Shown: in pieces, positions 1 through 12,000 of the stretch | Layout of the letters: every line of letters starts with the position of its first letter | Position numbering within the stretch: the first letter of the stretch is position 1 | Assembly: GCA_902702965.1 (NCBI GenBank) | Contig: CACRXP010000407.1 | Span: 215,675 to 279,674 of the forward strand | Direction: 5' to 3' | DNA: 64,000 bases | Source of the DNA: Spirometra erinaceieuropaei | Taxonomy: Eukaryota > Platyhelminthes > Cestoda > Diphyllobothriidea > Diphyllobothriidae | The notes under the pieces: model-generated | Seen by the model: only the letters and a program-made list of their open reading frames with translations | What the model was told of the DNA's origin: nothing | Databases searched by the model: none | Program-made: the position numbers and the translations under genes

Positions 1-283
1 GCCGATGGGTTAACTCGATGGTCAGGATTGCTCCTGTGAAGTCTCCTAATTAAAAGTGGGGGGAGGGGTTTGACTCGCGTCTGGTTCGGCGCCAGCACAT
101 GTCGTACATGAGAGACGGCTGAAGCGCTGGGTCCAAGCCAAGATCCGGTCGCCTTGATTTGGTTTTGATATCGGAGGAATTTAGTGCGTCGAAAGCCGGT
201 CGATGTACGGTTGTCAACAACTATCAGATCGTACGCGCAGCTCAGCAAGCAATTGCAGCAAGAGTTCTCAGCAGGCAAGTGTA

Positions 284-1273
284 CAGTAGGTGGGCTAACT
301 CATGAAATGTCAACCGAAATTCCGAAATGCGTTTTCGTTTCTAAAAGATCAATTAAGTAAGGTTGTAAAATTAGTCAGCCTGCAAAATTATTCTAGAATA
401 TTTCAGTTACCTCAGGATGCCGGCTTTCGGATGAATTTCCTTTCGGCTGCAGGCTAAAACTACACTCTGTAAAAAAACTACATAAGTAGCATGATTATTT
501 ATAATTGATTTTCGACGCATCTGAATGTGCAATTATATTTCATTGAAAACATGCATAAAAATATTCATTCTTTTGCTTATTCGGTAGGTAATTACGTCTT
601 CTTCTAATTTTATACTCAAAGGAGGGGAATAATTCGGTTTTAAAACAGTTTCTAATTTTGGGACTTTTAAATACCGTGAAATGGCCGTTCATAAGTCCTC
701 ATATCTCTGCATTTACCAATGTGGCTTGTTAAGTTAACAATATGGCTCAAATCCAATGCTTAATTTTGTGAACCCCATATGGTCCCCTTTTAGTATCGTA
801 GAGAAGTGTATAGTTTTCCGTACGCGGAAAATGTACGGCTTGTAGTTTGGAAACGCTGAATCCAAGTGTAACGGTAGAGCGGGTTCAAAATTATTCGGGA
901 ATCGGAAAACTTTTTAAAACCAAATTATATACCTCCTTCGACTATAAAATTAGGAGAAGACGTAATTATCTACCGAATGAGCAAAAGAATGAATATTTTT
1001 ATACATGTTTTCTATGAAATATAATTGGACTTTTAGGGACATCGAAAATCAATGAGAAAAATGCATGCTACATATGTAGTCGTTTTTTAGATTGTAGTTT
1101 TTGTATGCAGCCGGAAGGAAGTTCATTCGAAAGCCGGCATCCTGAGGTAACTGAATTATTGTAGAATCATACCACAGACTGATTAGTTTTACAACCATAC
1201 TTAATTATTCTTTTCAAAACGAAAATGCATTTCGGAATTTCGGTTGACATTTTAGGAGTTAGCCTGCCTACTG
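284..1273. mobile_element. Foldback MITE (Tc1/mariner-like ends), 990 bp
   Basis: It begins CAGTAGGTGGGCTAAC and ends in the complement of CAGTAGGCAGGCTAAC, with TA on both sides (282-283 and 1274-1275). The two arms are inverted copies of each other for roughly 400 bp, with AT-rich interior. CAGT termini plus a TA duplication are characteristic of Tc1/mariner targets. No transposase ORF is present, so it is non-autonomous. Confidence 0.9.
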
Positions 1274-1275
1274 TA

Positions 1276-2317
1276 GGCCTTTGAAGGTTTGACCCCGGTA
1301 CGGAGCACCTGGGCTTTGCCCACCTTCAGCGTAGACTGACCACGAACTCTTACCACGCTGTTTTCAAATCTCGCACGGCTCAAGCCATCGATTGCCAGGG
1401 AGCGTGCGATGGACAGACGGCGGCATGAGTGAGCGGCCGTATCGACGACCACGGCAATAGACCACCACAAGTCTCCCCCCCCCCTCTACTACGATTGCCT
1501 GGGAGCGTGAGGTGGACAGACGGCGGCATGAGTGAGTGACCTCACCGACGACTAGGGGAACGGACCACCACAAGTCCCCCCCTCTACTACGATCCATGGT
1601 GGTGCTGACAGGCCTGGACTGCGTAGGATCAATCGGCAGAAGCTAGGAGAAATTAATATTTGCGAAAACGTGCCTTGGTTGTAAGATTCTACGAATGACA
1701 GACTTTCCCGTGTCGAGTGCAAAATCCACACTGTTAAAAGTGCGCGTATGTACCGCGTTTGTGCTACACTTCGACTGCCGTTACCCACCCTTGAACATTC
1801 AAACTCGGCCAGTGGCCATGTGAAGAAAATTATCCAGTTACCTGCGAACTCTGCTTTCTGAACGGTCAGCCACACAATTTTATGCGTTTCCAAATATGCA
1901 ATTGTAGTCGGGAATAAGTAGAAGTTGGGGTTTAGTGTTTATAAGTCATCCGCAACAACTGCCCTTTCAGCTCACAGTCACGGCTTTCATCCATAGTCGT
2001 CGTTTATCTAGCTAATTCAGAGGATGGGTTGTCCTTTGGTTGTCTAGGTAATCCTGATATGCCTGCACTGTTTTGGCAAGACGCGGGACTTGGAACCTCC
2101 TCTCACTTGCTCTTATTTCCGGAAGGGATACCTCTTCCTGTCCCTTGTCTCTTTGGAAGTTAGTGCAAGGCCTCCTGTATTGCAGAGTTCCTATTTCCCT
2201 GTCTCACGCCTGTTCTGACCTATGCATTAAAAATGGATAGCAGCCCTTTCAGACGGACCAAGAGCCTCAACTGCTTCGGTGTCGTCCTTCCTCGTCGACC
2301 CATGCAACTTGGGTGTC
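1276..2317. other. No recognised gene
   Basis: Apart from the tandem duplication at 1389-1593, nothing is identified. The minus-strand ORF at 1552-1893 has no recognisable domain. Confidence 0.6.
1389..1593. repeat. Tandem duplication, about 103 bp, two copies
   Basis: CGATTGCC-GGGAGCG, GTGGACAGACGGCGGCATGA-GTGAG and CCACCACAAGTC, followed by a C run and CTCTACTAC, occur twice in a row with scattered differences. Confidence 0.75.
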
Positions 2318-2329
2318 CTTCAACGAGAT

Positions 2330-2795
2330 GAGTAACCGATCTCATTAAATGTTGGCAAAAATTCTGAAATGCGTTTTCGATTATGAAGGATTACTTAGGT
2401 GGGGCTGTAGTACGGATGAGCTTGCGGCATAATCCTATAGTATTTCAGACTGGGTAGGATGTCAGTTGTTGAATGCATTTCTTATCACTCTCCTATAGAA
2501 ACCGTACTCGGTAAAAAAATTACTACTTAAGCAGCATGCACTTTTCACACCGACTTTTGACGGCCTTATATATCCAGAAGTATTTTTATAGAAAATGTGG
2601 ACAAAGATATGCTTTCGTCCACTCTTTTGATGAAGAATCGTATCAACTTCATATTTTATTCTCGAAGAAATAGTACAATTAGGTTTTGTTCACATTTTTT
2701 TTAAAGTATATTTGAATTTATAAGAGTGCCGAAAATCAGTATGAAAAATGCATGCTACTTATGTAGTCGTTTTTACTCAGGTAACTATTTGCCTT
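2330..2795. mobile_element. Deleted derivative of the 9.3-kb MITE subfamily
   Basis: The left arm (GAAATGCGTTTTCGATTA through a GGTAAAAAAATTACTACTTAAG block) is followed by a short right-arm piece (GAAAATCAGTATGAAAAATG). The outer right terminus is missing. Confidence 0.7.
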
Positions 2796-4773
2796 TCTTG
2801 TGACCATATTGGCACGCTGGCCTCGGGGACGCTGACGGGCAAACTGATAAGCCACCCTTTCAACTGCACGAGTTCATCGAGACACGCTGTTCTGGGCTTT
2901 TAGCTAGTGCCTGTGCTGTCCGTATCGTAAAAAAGCCAGCATTTGTGTAATTCTGTGAATATTTCATGGATATTCCGTGGTAGCCGGTGGGTTCCAGCTC
3001 AAACATCCATATTGATTTTCAGAGCAAGCTCAAAAAACTTTCTTCCAAAGTATTTTCACCTAGCTCGCCCCCCCCTCCCCCAGAAGTAAGTGAAGACGTA
3101 CATGCACATTAGAGAATTTTGAAAGGGCAGTCTATCCATACCTTCAAGCTGAAGACGCTGCATGCTTGAGGAAATTGGTCTTATCTTGGTGGTTAGGGTA
3201 CATGTGCGCAGTACCGGAGCTTCAGCGGCGTTGTAGAAGTTCGCTGGCCGAGTCCCCGTCTTTTTAGCCGTTGGCACGCCCGCTTCGACGTATCGCGTGA
3301 TTAACTTATCGGGAAAAATATTTTCTCGCGGTGTTTCACATAGAAGCCATTTCCTTCTCCGGCGTATCCGGCGTGTATATTCCCCTGGCTCAGTTTGTTA
3401 GACAGCGGACTAAGTTTCGCTTCTGACTTAGAGGGAAAAAACTGTAGAAGTTTGTGTATTGCCGCTTCCATGTTTTCTTGCGACATACACCTCTACGAAA
3501 TGTCCCATCAGACGTTCTACTAAGCTTTAAATTAGCTTAAATTACTGTACAGGTCTGAGGATGAATAGTGGAAAGCGTACGTTTACCGAACTTGACTTCT
3601 AGAATGTTTAAGTGGGTATTATCGTAGAACACCCAGTATTTGTATACTACTGACTGACTGTTAGCAGCTTGTGAATATTACACGGTAATTCCGCGATAGC
3701 TGATGGATTTCAACCTAACTACCCACGTCAACTTTCGGGCCAAGCCTAAAAAGTAAAATTTTCCTCTCTCCTGGGCGGTGGATCCGAAATGCCCCACAAG
3801 TGATGCGCATGTTCTAGCCATCGAGTCATCTGTGGCTAATGAGACAACACATTCAGTTCAGCTGCCGTTTTATCACTGTTGTCTGGGTTCCATGTCCTGC
3901 CGTTGCGCAAGCTCTGGTCGGGAATCTTGTCTTTTAGCGTTCCATACAGTATTTTTCCTTCATTTTGACTTACGAGTCTTCCCTTTTTTAATTTTCGATA
4001 ATGCATACGAAACGCGCACTTAACTGCACACTTACTTCGCTGTTTCTTCAGAAAGGGAGTTGCTGGGGAAGAATATTGGATCAAGGGAGATTGGAATAGT
4101 CATTTCTTGTTTATTTCCATCATCGACCAATCATATTCTGGGGCGGTAAGACTTAACCTCTGCTCATAAAGGTCATCGTCGTGTACTGATCATAGCTCAA
4201 CTGCTACTGACTCCTACCATGGATGAATGAACAGTAGGTCGCCCCGCCATGGGAACTAAGCTCTCAGCCAGACGCTGGGCAGTAATGACCCAGCGTGCGC
4301 TTGTTAACTTGAGTCTTCATTGCCCTAGACGATCGCATGCTGCTAGTTCACCCATGTGACCCGGCCTGCAAAAAAACGGCGGTCAGGTTTAGCCCAAAAT
4401 GCCTTCACTGTGTCTCAAGGCCTGGCCTCCGTCTGCAGAACAGCCCTGATATTGCATTCGTGTTAGTAATTCTGTGCCATGCGCGCTGCGTGGTGGCACC
4501 GTGGAGTTTTTTTCAGGAACTTCAGATGTCCACTGCTTCTGCAAATCCAAACACTTAAACAGAGCAACAATCCAGTGCTCGCAAACGCCTCCTACCAATT
4601 AGCATCCGTTGCGAGACGAGTTGATTGGTGGGATACCCCTGATTCGCTTTATGCTCGGCCCTTCTCGTATCCTAATAAAGGCCGTTGTTTGAATCATATC
4701 ACCGGATTGCCGAGGTCAATATCCCCTTCCGGGTCTTCCGCACGGCTCCACTCGTCCTAATAAAGTTGTATAC
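2796..4773. other. No recognised gene
   Basis: Short ORFs on both strands lack known motifs, and no repeat family of the window is represented. Confidence 0.6.
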
Positions 4774-5107
4774 AATGGTAGGGGATGCTCACCGATCGTT
4801 CTTACGGAGCTCACTCGTTTCGTTGTGCCTTACGGGCTCTCTCTCGAGCCCAACCAGCAGCCGCACAGCGGCGCATGATATAGGCAGTATTTTATTACCG
4901 ACAAAGACAAGAGAGACTGGCATGGCCATTCCTGGCTTATTAGCCGTCGCCAGCCAATTATACCCAAGCTCGAAGTGTGGAACATCCGAGGCTCGAACTC
5001 GCGACCTGTTAGTTAGAAGTCCACGCCTCTAGCCACTGGACCACGAGCCCGTTGCCCTGTCGGTTTCGATCGAGAATATACAATGGTAGGGGACGCTCAC
5101 CGATCGT
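4774..5107 (-). mobile_element. tRNA-headed SINE, permuted unit
   Basis: On the minus strand the tRNA-like head has an A-box region (GTGGTCCAGTGGCTAGAGG) and B-box (AGTTCGAGCC). A body follows (GACGGCTAATAAGCC, CTTGTCTTTGTC, GCCGCTGTGCGGCTGCTGG, AAGGCACAACG). The same AACGATCGGTGAGC block occurs at both ends, so it is slightly more than one tandem unit. GTTGTATAC at both flanks may be the target duplication. Confidence 0.8.
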
Positions 5108-5820
5108 TGTATACCTCGGGCGGGTCATACCGATTTGGTTTTCATCCTCAACAGGATAGGCGCCATCCTGTCTTCAAAAGTAGTGTTAGACGAAATCGAC
5201 TACTCATTGTGGGGGGTGAAACCCTGACTCCCCAATTACTTCATCGACCATTAAATCTCCCGAGACCTTACTTCGGTGGGAATACTCAAGGTTCTGGTAG
5301 ACCACACCAAGCAGCTCGGCGGCGACTTCTGTTCATTGTCAGACTTGTTTACGCCTGGGCGGTAACCCATCTCACCGTCGATGATTTTCTCATGAGTGCT
5401 CCTGATGAAACGCTCTGCGACGGTCTTTAAGTCAGGCGGATGTGACCAAAAAAGCTATCTTTCCTTCTTTTCTCTCCACTTTTCCCACGCTCAACACAGT
5501 CCTGTCCTTCACAGCACGAATGCTAGACACTTGCAGCGCACTCTTATCTATCCGTAATAACCCAGTTATCTTAATGACCACCATAGGCGACGACGCGAGT
5601 GCTGTCGGATGGACGGACGCCAGCTCTGAGCTGGAACTCTATGCCAATCATCGAGACCTACTTCGACTCACAGTCCAACTACATGGAGCACACTGGTGAC
5701 CTCCCGCGACTGTTTGATGATTAAAAGTAGTTCTTGACAACTTTTTCTTTAACAAAGACAATAAATCCGCGTGTACTTTACACTTCACAAGATGTAGAAC
5801 TGATCGTTAAGAGGACTTCA

Positions 5821-5833
5821 GGGGGGGGGGGGG
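5821..5833 (+). repeat. Poly(G) tract
   Basis: Thirteen consecutive G. A similar G run of 18 is at 47041-47058. Both are prone to length errors in sequencing. Confidence 0.9.
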
Positions 5834-5953
5834 TTGGGGCGCCAGCAAACAAGGTACATGAATGCAACGACGCGTGAGAAATGTACAAAATTCCGGGGAT
5901 TGGGGCCCATGAGATTCCTTTTCTGTACATTAAGCCAGTTAATTCCCAAAACA

Positions 5954-6004
5954 TCAGAGGAAGTAGTCTGGGATAGGTTTTCGGGACGGGAAGTGTTGGT
6001 TATC
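5954..6004 (-). CDS. PPP4C: PP4c exon 6 (terminal)
   Basis: Sixteen codons plus TGA, ending RKPIPDYFL. The acceptor is TTTTCAG at 6005-6006. The length and sequence match the end of PP4c exactly, with C-terminal Leu307 being the site of reversible methylation in this family. Confidence 0.94.
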   Translation of the reverse strand, partial: DNQHFPSRKPIPDYFL

Positions 6005-9000
6005 CTGAAAATGAGGAACAAAAGCCAGCGTTAGCGCACTTGTCGGGAGGAATGACAAGCAATCCGGGATAATCAAGGGGTCGCTTACATCGCGGCTCAC
6101 CCTCTCCCCGGCGGGGGGGGGGACGTAAATGACCAATGCCTGTTTAATTCATTGAAAAGGTAGTGCTAAACTCAATAATATAATCTTGGGAAGTTTATTA
6201 TGCGTTCAAGTATTTGCATGGTCATCGTAAACAAGATAGGAAGCCTAATGCGTGACGCTGGCCAAACTACGTTCTTCGGGGCTGCCGGTCACCTCACCTA
6301 GGCCGGAATACAGAGTACACGGCTGATGAAAGTAACCAGTGATGGTGGCTGTATGTGGTCGCAGCTACCATCACTCTGCCCAATAGTTTTGGAATTCATG
6401 GATGTTTTGGCAGATTTTTAATACTTCATATTGACCCAACTGGAAAAAACTTGGCGCCTCGGTGGGATTCGAACCCATCCAGTAAGGGGAAGGCTTTAGT
6501 ACAGCCAACGCTCTAACCACTTGAGCTACGAGGCCCCGCCGGACGACGCGAGTTTATGGATATTATGAATTAATTAAAATCTGCCAAAGCTCTGTGAATT
6601 ACGTGAGCCTAGTAGTCATCTGGTGGATTCTAGGTGAATTACTTATGAAATCCTGTTTAGGCAGTCAACTCACTGTAACAGATTTGGTAAATTCCAGACG
6701 TTGAAGTAGGTTGGGCGGGTAACTTGACCCAAATGTGACTAAACTCGCGTCGTCCGGCGGAGCCTCGTAGCTCAAGTGGTTTGAGCGTTGGCTGTACTAA
6801 AGCCTTCCCCTTACTGCGTGGGTTCGAATCCCACCGAAGCGCCGAGTTTTTCATAGTTGGGTCAATATGAGTTTTGGAATTCACACGCTGAGTAGGAATA
6901 CGTAAAGCAGCGGGAGATGACAACTGACTGCTGAAAGATACATCTTCGGTGTGGGTGCCAAGTTCCGCCTACTGAGGCTTGTTTTAACAATAGATTTCTC
7001 CTGAAATACTGAGCTGCTTTTAATACAGACTCCGTGAAGCGCGGATATTTTAGACTGTTCTTTCACACCACACAATCCCGGGTCGGGAAATCGAGCTGTG
7101 ATGCCCTCGGGAGCTGCCAACTGTGATAGGCATGTAGCGGCCTAGCAACTACATCCTACAGATATTGCAACACCTGGGCAATCCACTACCCTTATCTGAC
7201 TCTGTCTCTGATGATGGATTCGAATGAGAATCCGAAACGTCAGGCTAGTAAAGCACTTGTTCTAACGATCGTGTCGCCTTCTCCGCAAAATTAAGATTAT
7301 GGTAGGAGTATTCCCTAGCGGAAATGACTGGAACCTATTACAGAGAACGAAATACGCAGATCTCAGCCGCCGCAGGCTGTTCGCCTTGGGCATTCCAAAC
7401 TCGCGTGAGCGAATAATTTGAGTCTGCGAACTGACCTGGGGAGCTGCCTCAAAAATGGCAAAATCCTGGGTTAGATTCTCATCCAATTTGAATATGGCGG
7501 CCACGTTGCCACAACGGTAGCAGTAGTTTGGCGCTGACCAGACAGTGAGGACGGTCTTGTTAAAGTGCCACCTCCGACCCTCCATGACGAGCTGGTGGGC
7601 CCGGCAGATGAGATCCAAATCGTTCACCTGCATAAACAGGGAAAGCGTTTAGCAGGTAGTCGACAATATGAATACTGAAGTCGAATCTATTTATGATCAA
7701 AAGGGGTTAATAGGAAAGGACGCGGAGTAGACTGCCTTTTGGAAGGGGCGTCTCCGGCCCCAAATGCTACAGCAGGAACACGTAGGCCCACAGATGAATA
7801 TCAATTTACGCTGGGCATTTGGCTTGCAACATGGTGGCTTAAGTCATCATCGACGGCAAGCCGTGGGGAAAAATCGCGGCGGCGGCGGGATGCACACCTC
7901 TATCAGCAAAACAACACGTCAAGGCAGCCCTATTGCCAGGGTAATTTGATTTCGCCATTAAGCAGGGCCAACCTGAACGGAAAAGGCGGTGTTGGTCCGC
8001 ACACAACGCAATGGGGTTTGAAGGTTGGCAATGTTTGATGGGATGCGCACACACACATTGCTAGTGAGCACGTCGTCAATGGTATGCACGCTGTTCCCCA
8101 AGTATTTGCGGTCAGATGGTCGGATGCAAACCTACACGCATCACGAATCAAAAGAGGCATGAAATGCTGGCCGAAATCCTCAAACGATGATGACGGAAGT
8201 TGCATTTAAAAGGTGTTCTGTGATGTTTTCAATGATTAATTTTGGTCCAACTATAAAAAAAGTCGGCGGTCTCGGTGGAATGCTGTGTTGATAAGTATGG
8301 GACATAAACTGGTGAATCGTTAATTTTCCATTGGGGAAGGCCGTACCTGAAGCGAATGCTACTTAAGTACTTTATATTCGGTGTTATTACAAGGTCACTA
8401 AGTCTTCCTAGAATTGGATGGCAAAACTTATTTCATCATAGTCGCTGGTTAGGGAATTTCAAAAGGGCGCAGTATTTTAGTCGAAAAAATAGACGACCAA
8501 ACGCACGCTGTTTTACAAAAGCGTACTTAGTGGGCCTGCTTACGAGATATACTAATTATACTGAACTTACTGCAACATTTAATATAGAGGATGTCTCATC
8601 GTAGAAACATGGACGGAGGATTTTTCGGAGAACGCATATATCATTCAGCTTAGAAGTCCTAGATATATGCAAAGGTGTCTGATACCGTATGATACCAAAC
8701 TGCTAACTCGACGATTTCATGAAATTGTGGTTGGCAAAGTTTACTGGGCTTGTTTCCAAATGAAAAGCAGTGGGTCAATGTGTGTTAGTCGGCACGTGCT
8801 GTGCTTAACCTTTCTTTAAAAAATCCACCAAATGATTATTTTTGGACTGAAGCACAGCTAGAGATTTTGGCCAACATCTCATTAATTTGAACATGTATTG
8901 TACCCACATCGTCATTGTTAATCGATGTGACAAACTTGCATCCTCATTCTAGCAACCATCTCCTCCCGTACAGCGTGAAATGACCGATAACTAACGAAGG

Positions 9001-12000
9001 GTAACAAGTAAGTTTCCACGGACTGTCTTCATTTTAACAGTTGACCTCTGATGGAGGTCGTGTTTGAGTCTACCGGCTCAATGCTGCTAGTTAACCGCAC
9101 CGTCAATGATCGCCTTGCCTCATAGTCAGCTGATGGCACGCACACGTAGGCAAAGTCTAACCCGTCGGTGCGCCAGTCACAGAAGCCGCGAAGGGCGTGG
9201 TCAGAGGCGCGCTGGAAGGCGCCTTCCGCCGCGTACTCCCATGCGTCTAATTTATCCCTGAAACGTTGACACTAAGGTTTCTTGATATGATATTTCGATA
9301 GATCTTGCCTTTAGGTTGACATAACACGTAACCGAGTCTATCCAAGTACAGTGAGTGACCGATGTCATGAAATGTTGGTCGAAATCCTGAAATGCGTTTT
9401 CGATTAGGAGGGATTACTTTGGCGGGGTAGTAATACTGATTATCTTGCAGCATAATCCCGTAATATTTCGGACTCGGCAGGATGTCAGCTTTTGAACACA
9501 CTGCTTTTCGATCTCCTGTGGAAACCGAACTCGGTAAAAAAACGGCTACTTAAGTAGCATGCGTTTTCTACATTGATTCTCGATGGTCTTATAAATTCGA
9601 ATATATTTTATAGAAAACATGCACAAAAACATGCTTTTTTACTCTTTTGGTAGAGAATCATGTCAAGTTTATATTTTATACTCAAAAAAGGGGTATAATT
9701 ACGATTTGAAACAGTTTTCTAATTCCCGAATAATTTGGAGCCTGATCAGCGCTCAGTGATTTCAGCCTACAAGGTGCATGTGTTCGGCGTAAATTAAATC
9801 ACATATTTTCCTATGCCATTAAAAAGATACCACAGAGACTCCATAAAATCTTGTAGTGTATGCGGACTATGTTGTACATTTCATGAGGGGCGGTGGTAAA
9901 CGGCAGATACGATGTTGCATGAATGGATATTGCAGTCTTAAAGTCGCATAATTTGAAACATTTTTGAACCTAATTGTACTCATTCTTCGAGTATAAAATA
10001 TAAACTTGACGTGATTCTCTACCAAAAGAGTAAAAGAAAGCGTGTTTTGTGCATGTTTTCTATAAAATATATTTGAATTTATAAGACCATCGAAAATCAA
10101 TATAAAGGATGCATGCTACTTTAGTCCTTTTTTACCGAGTACGGTTCCTACAAAAGATTGAAAAGACGCATTCATACTCCTTTATCGAGTATAAAATATA
10201 AAGATAGCGTGATCCTCTATCAAACGACTGAAGGAAAGCAAATTTTTATTCGTGGTTTCTATAAAATACATTTGAACTTGCAAGATCACCGAAAATCAAT
10301 GGGGAAATGCATGCTACTTAAGTAGTCATTTTTACCAAGTACGGCTTCTACAGGAGATTGAAAAGCAGTGTATTCAAAGACTGACATCCTGCCGAGTCCG
10401 AAATATTGCAGGATTATGCTGCAAGATAATCAGTATTACAACCGCGCTCAAGTAATCCTTCCTAATCGAAAACGCATTTCAGGATTTAGGCCAACATTTC
10501 GTGAGACTGATCACTCACTGTATGAAGGGACAGAGGGTGACGCAATTGACCGACTTTGTCCCAACCGACTATATAGTCGTTTATCGGAGGACTAGTAGGT
10601 GAAATAGGCTCGGAAAACAGAGCACAGACACTGCTAATTACACAGTCCGGCTGTCTCACATCCGTAAGGGAAGACTGTCGTGACGACAGCCTCATGTACC
10701 AAAAATCCGGTTTTATGGCTGGTCTCATGACGAATCCGGAGGTTACGATCGATCCGGACAGGACTGCACGCAACTCGTTGATCCGACGAGTGATATTGTT
10801 GTTACCTTGTTCGTTTTGCAGAGAGTTCGACATCAGGAAGTAGTTGGCCAATAACATGGGCAAGCGGATATGTACCGACGCAACTTCATGGAATAATACG
10901 CTCCTTGAGTGGGTAGTTTCACAAGTCCGGCCACTAGCACCTGTCGGCCAGGGTCTGGTGTTATTTTCCAATGCTTGTCGATGAACACAGCTGTAATTGA
11001 ACATTAGTAGAAGAGTACAGCCATTACAGACGCTGGCGGTAATGTTAAATAACCCACCATCATCCTTCATCTGGTAGACTCAGTGACACCATCAAGCGAT
11101 ATGTCTGACCACATAGGGTCTGGGTGGGCTATATGGATTTTATGCGTCTGCTATGCTACGATTCAGCAAGCCATGGCCATCGCAGCCTAGTGTGTGCTGG
11201 CAGTTCTCTGGCACTCAGTTTCCTGCTGGTGGGTGTGCTTGCGCTCCCGCTGGGTATACGGCCGTGGGCATAGTTGTCCAGTGACTTGTGCCATCCTCTT
11301 CTTTTTGACCCGTTTTTTGTTAGTTAAAATCCTGGTTAAGTGTTCGTTGCGGACCAGGGGGTGTGGTAGTTTGCCTAAGTGCTGGTTCGGCCGTGCAAGC
11401 CACCTGCGCCCTCTCCCGCCATCGGTCCTCTTGACTACGTCTAGACACCGGGCTCAGGCGGGGGCGGAGAGAGTGCGGCAGATGCTGGGCAAGTCTACCA
11501 CTACTATAAACTAATTCACGCACAAGTCACCGTGTCTCCTCTCACCTTGCTGTGGAGCACACGGTGGACATCGTCGAATCCGACGGTCAAACCGTCTGGC
11601 CTAAATGGACAAAGTCAAATTTGGGAAAAAATGTAAGAAATATTTGAGACGGGCGGCCGACAACAGTGCTGGTAGTTGGGGGTTTAGCGGAAGGGTAGAG
11701 GGGACTGGGGACGCTGACGTAGGCACCCACGCTTCGGTCGAAACACGCCCGGCGTCTTGTTAACACAGCACGGTACAAACAAAGGCGGTTTGATGGGGAG
11801 ACTGATATACTAACAGGTATCATAAGAACGCTTATACCACAGGAGTGCAACGGTAGCAATCTTAATGATAGGACTGGCTACAACATTTCAGCTTTGGCCC
11901 CGAATGACGCCGTTGTGTCGGACTTTTACGGCGGCTTTATACCACGTCCGGGGCCGCTGCGGACAAGTCCGGACCCTCGAAGCCACTAACGTCATAGCCC

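Larger units (their letters stand above)
6428..6869. repeat. Inverted repeat of tRNA-like sequence
   Basis: The arms 6428-6556 and 6741-6869 are inverted near-copies of each other, about 129 bp each, separated by 184 bp. Each contains an 80-nt tRNA-like sequence. It lies in PP4c intron 5 and would form a long hairpin in that pre-mRNA. Confidence 0.85.
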
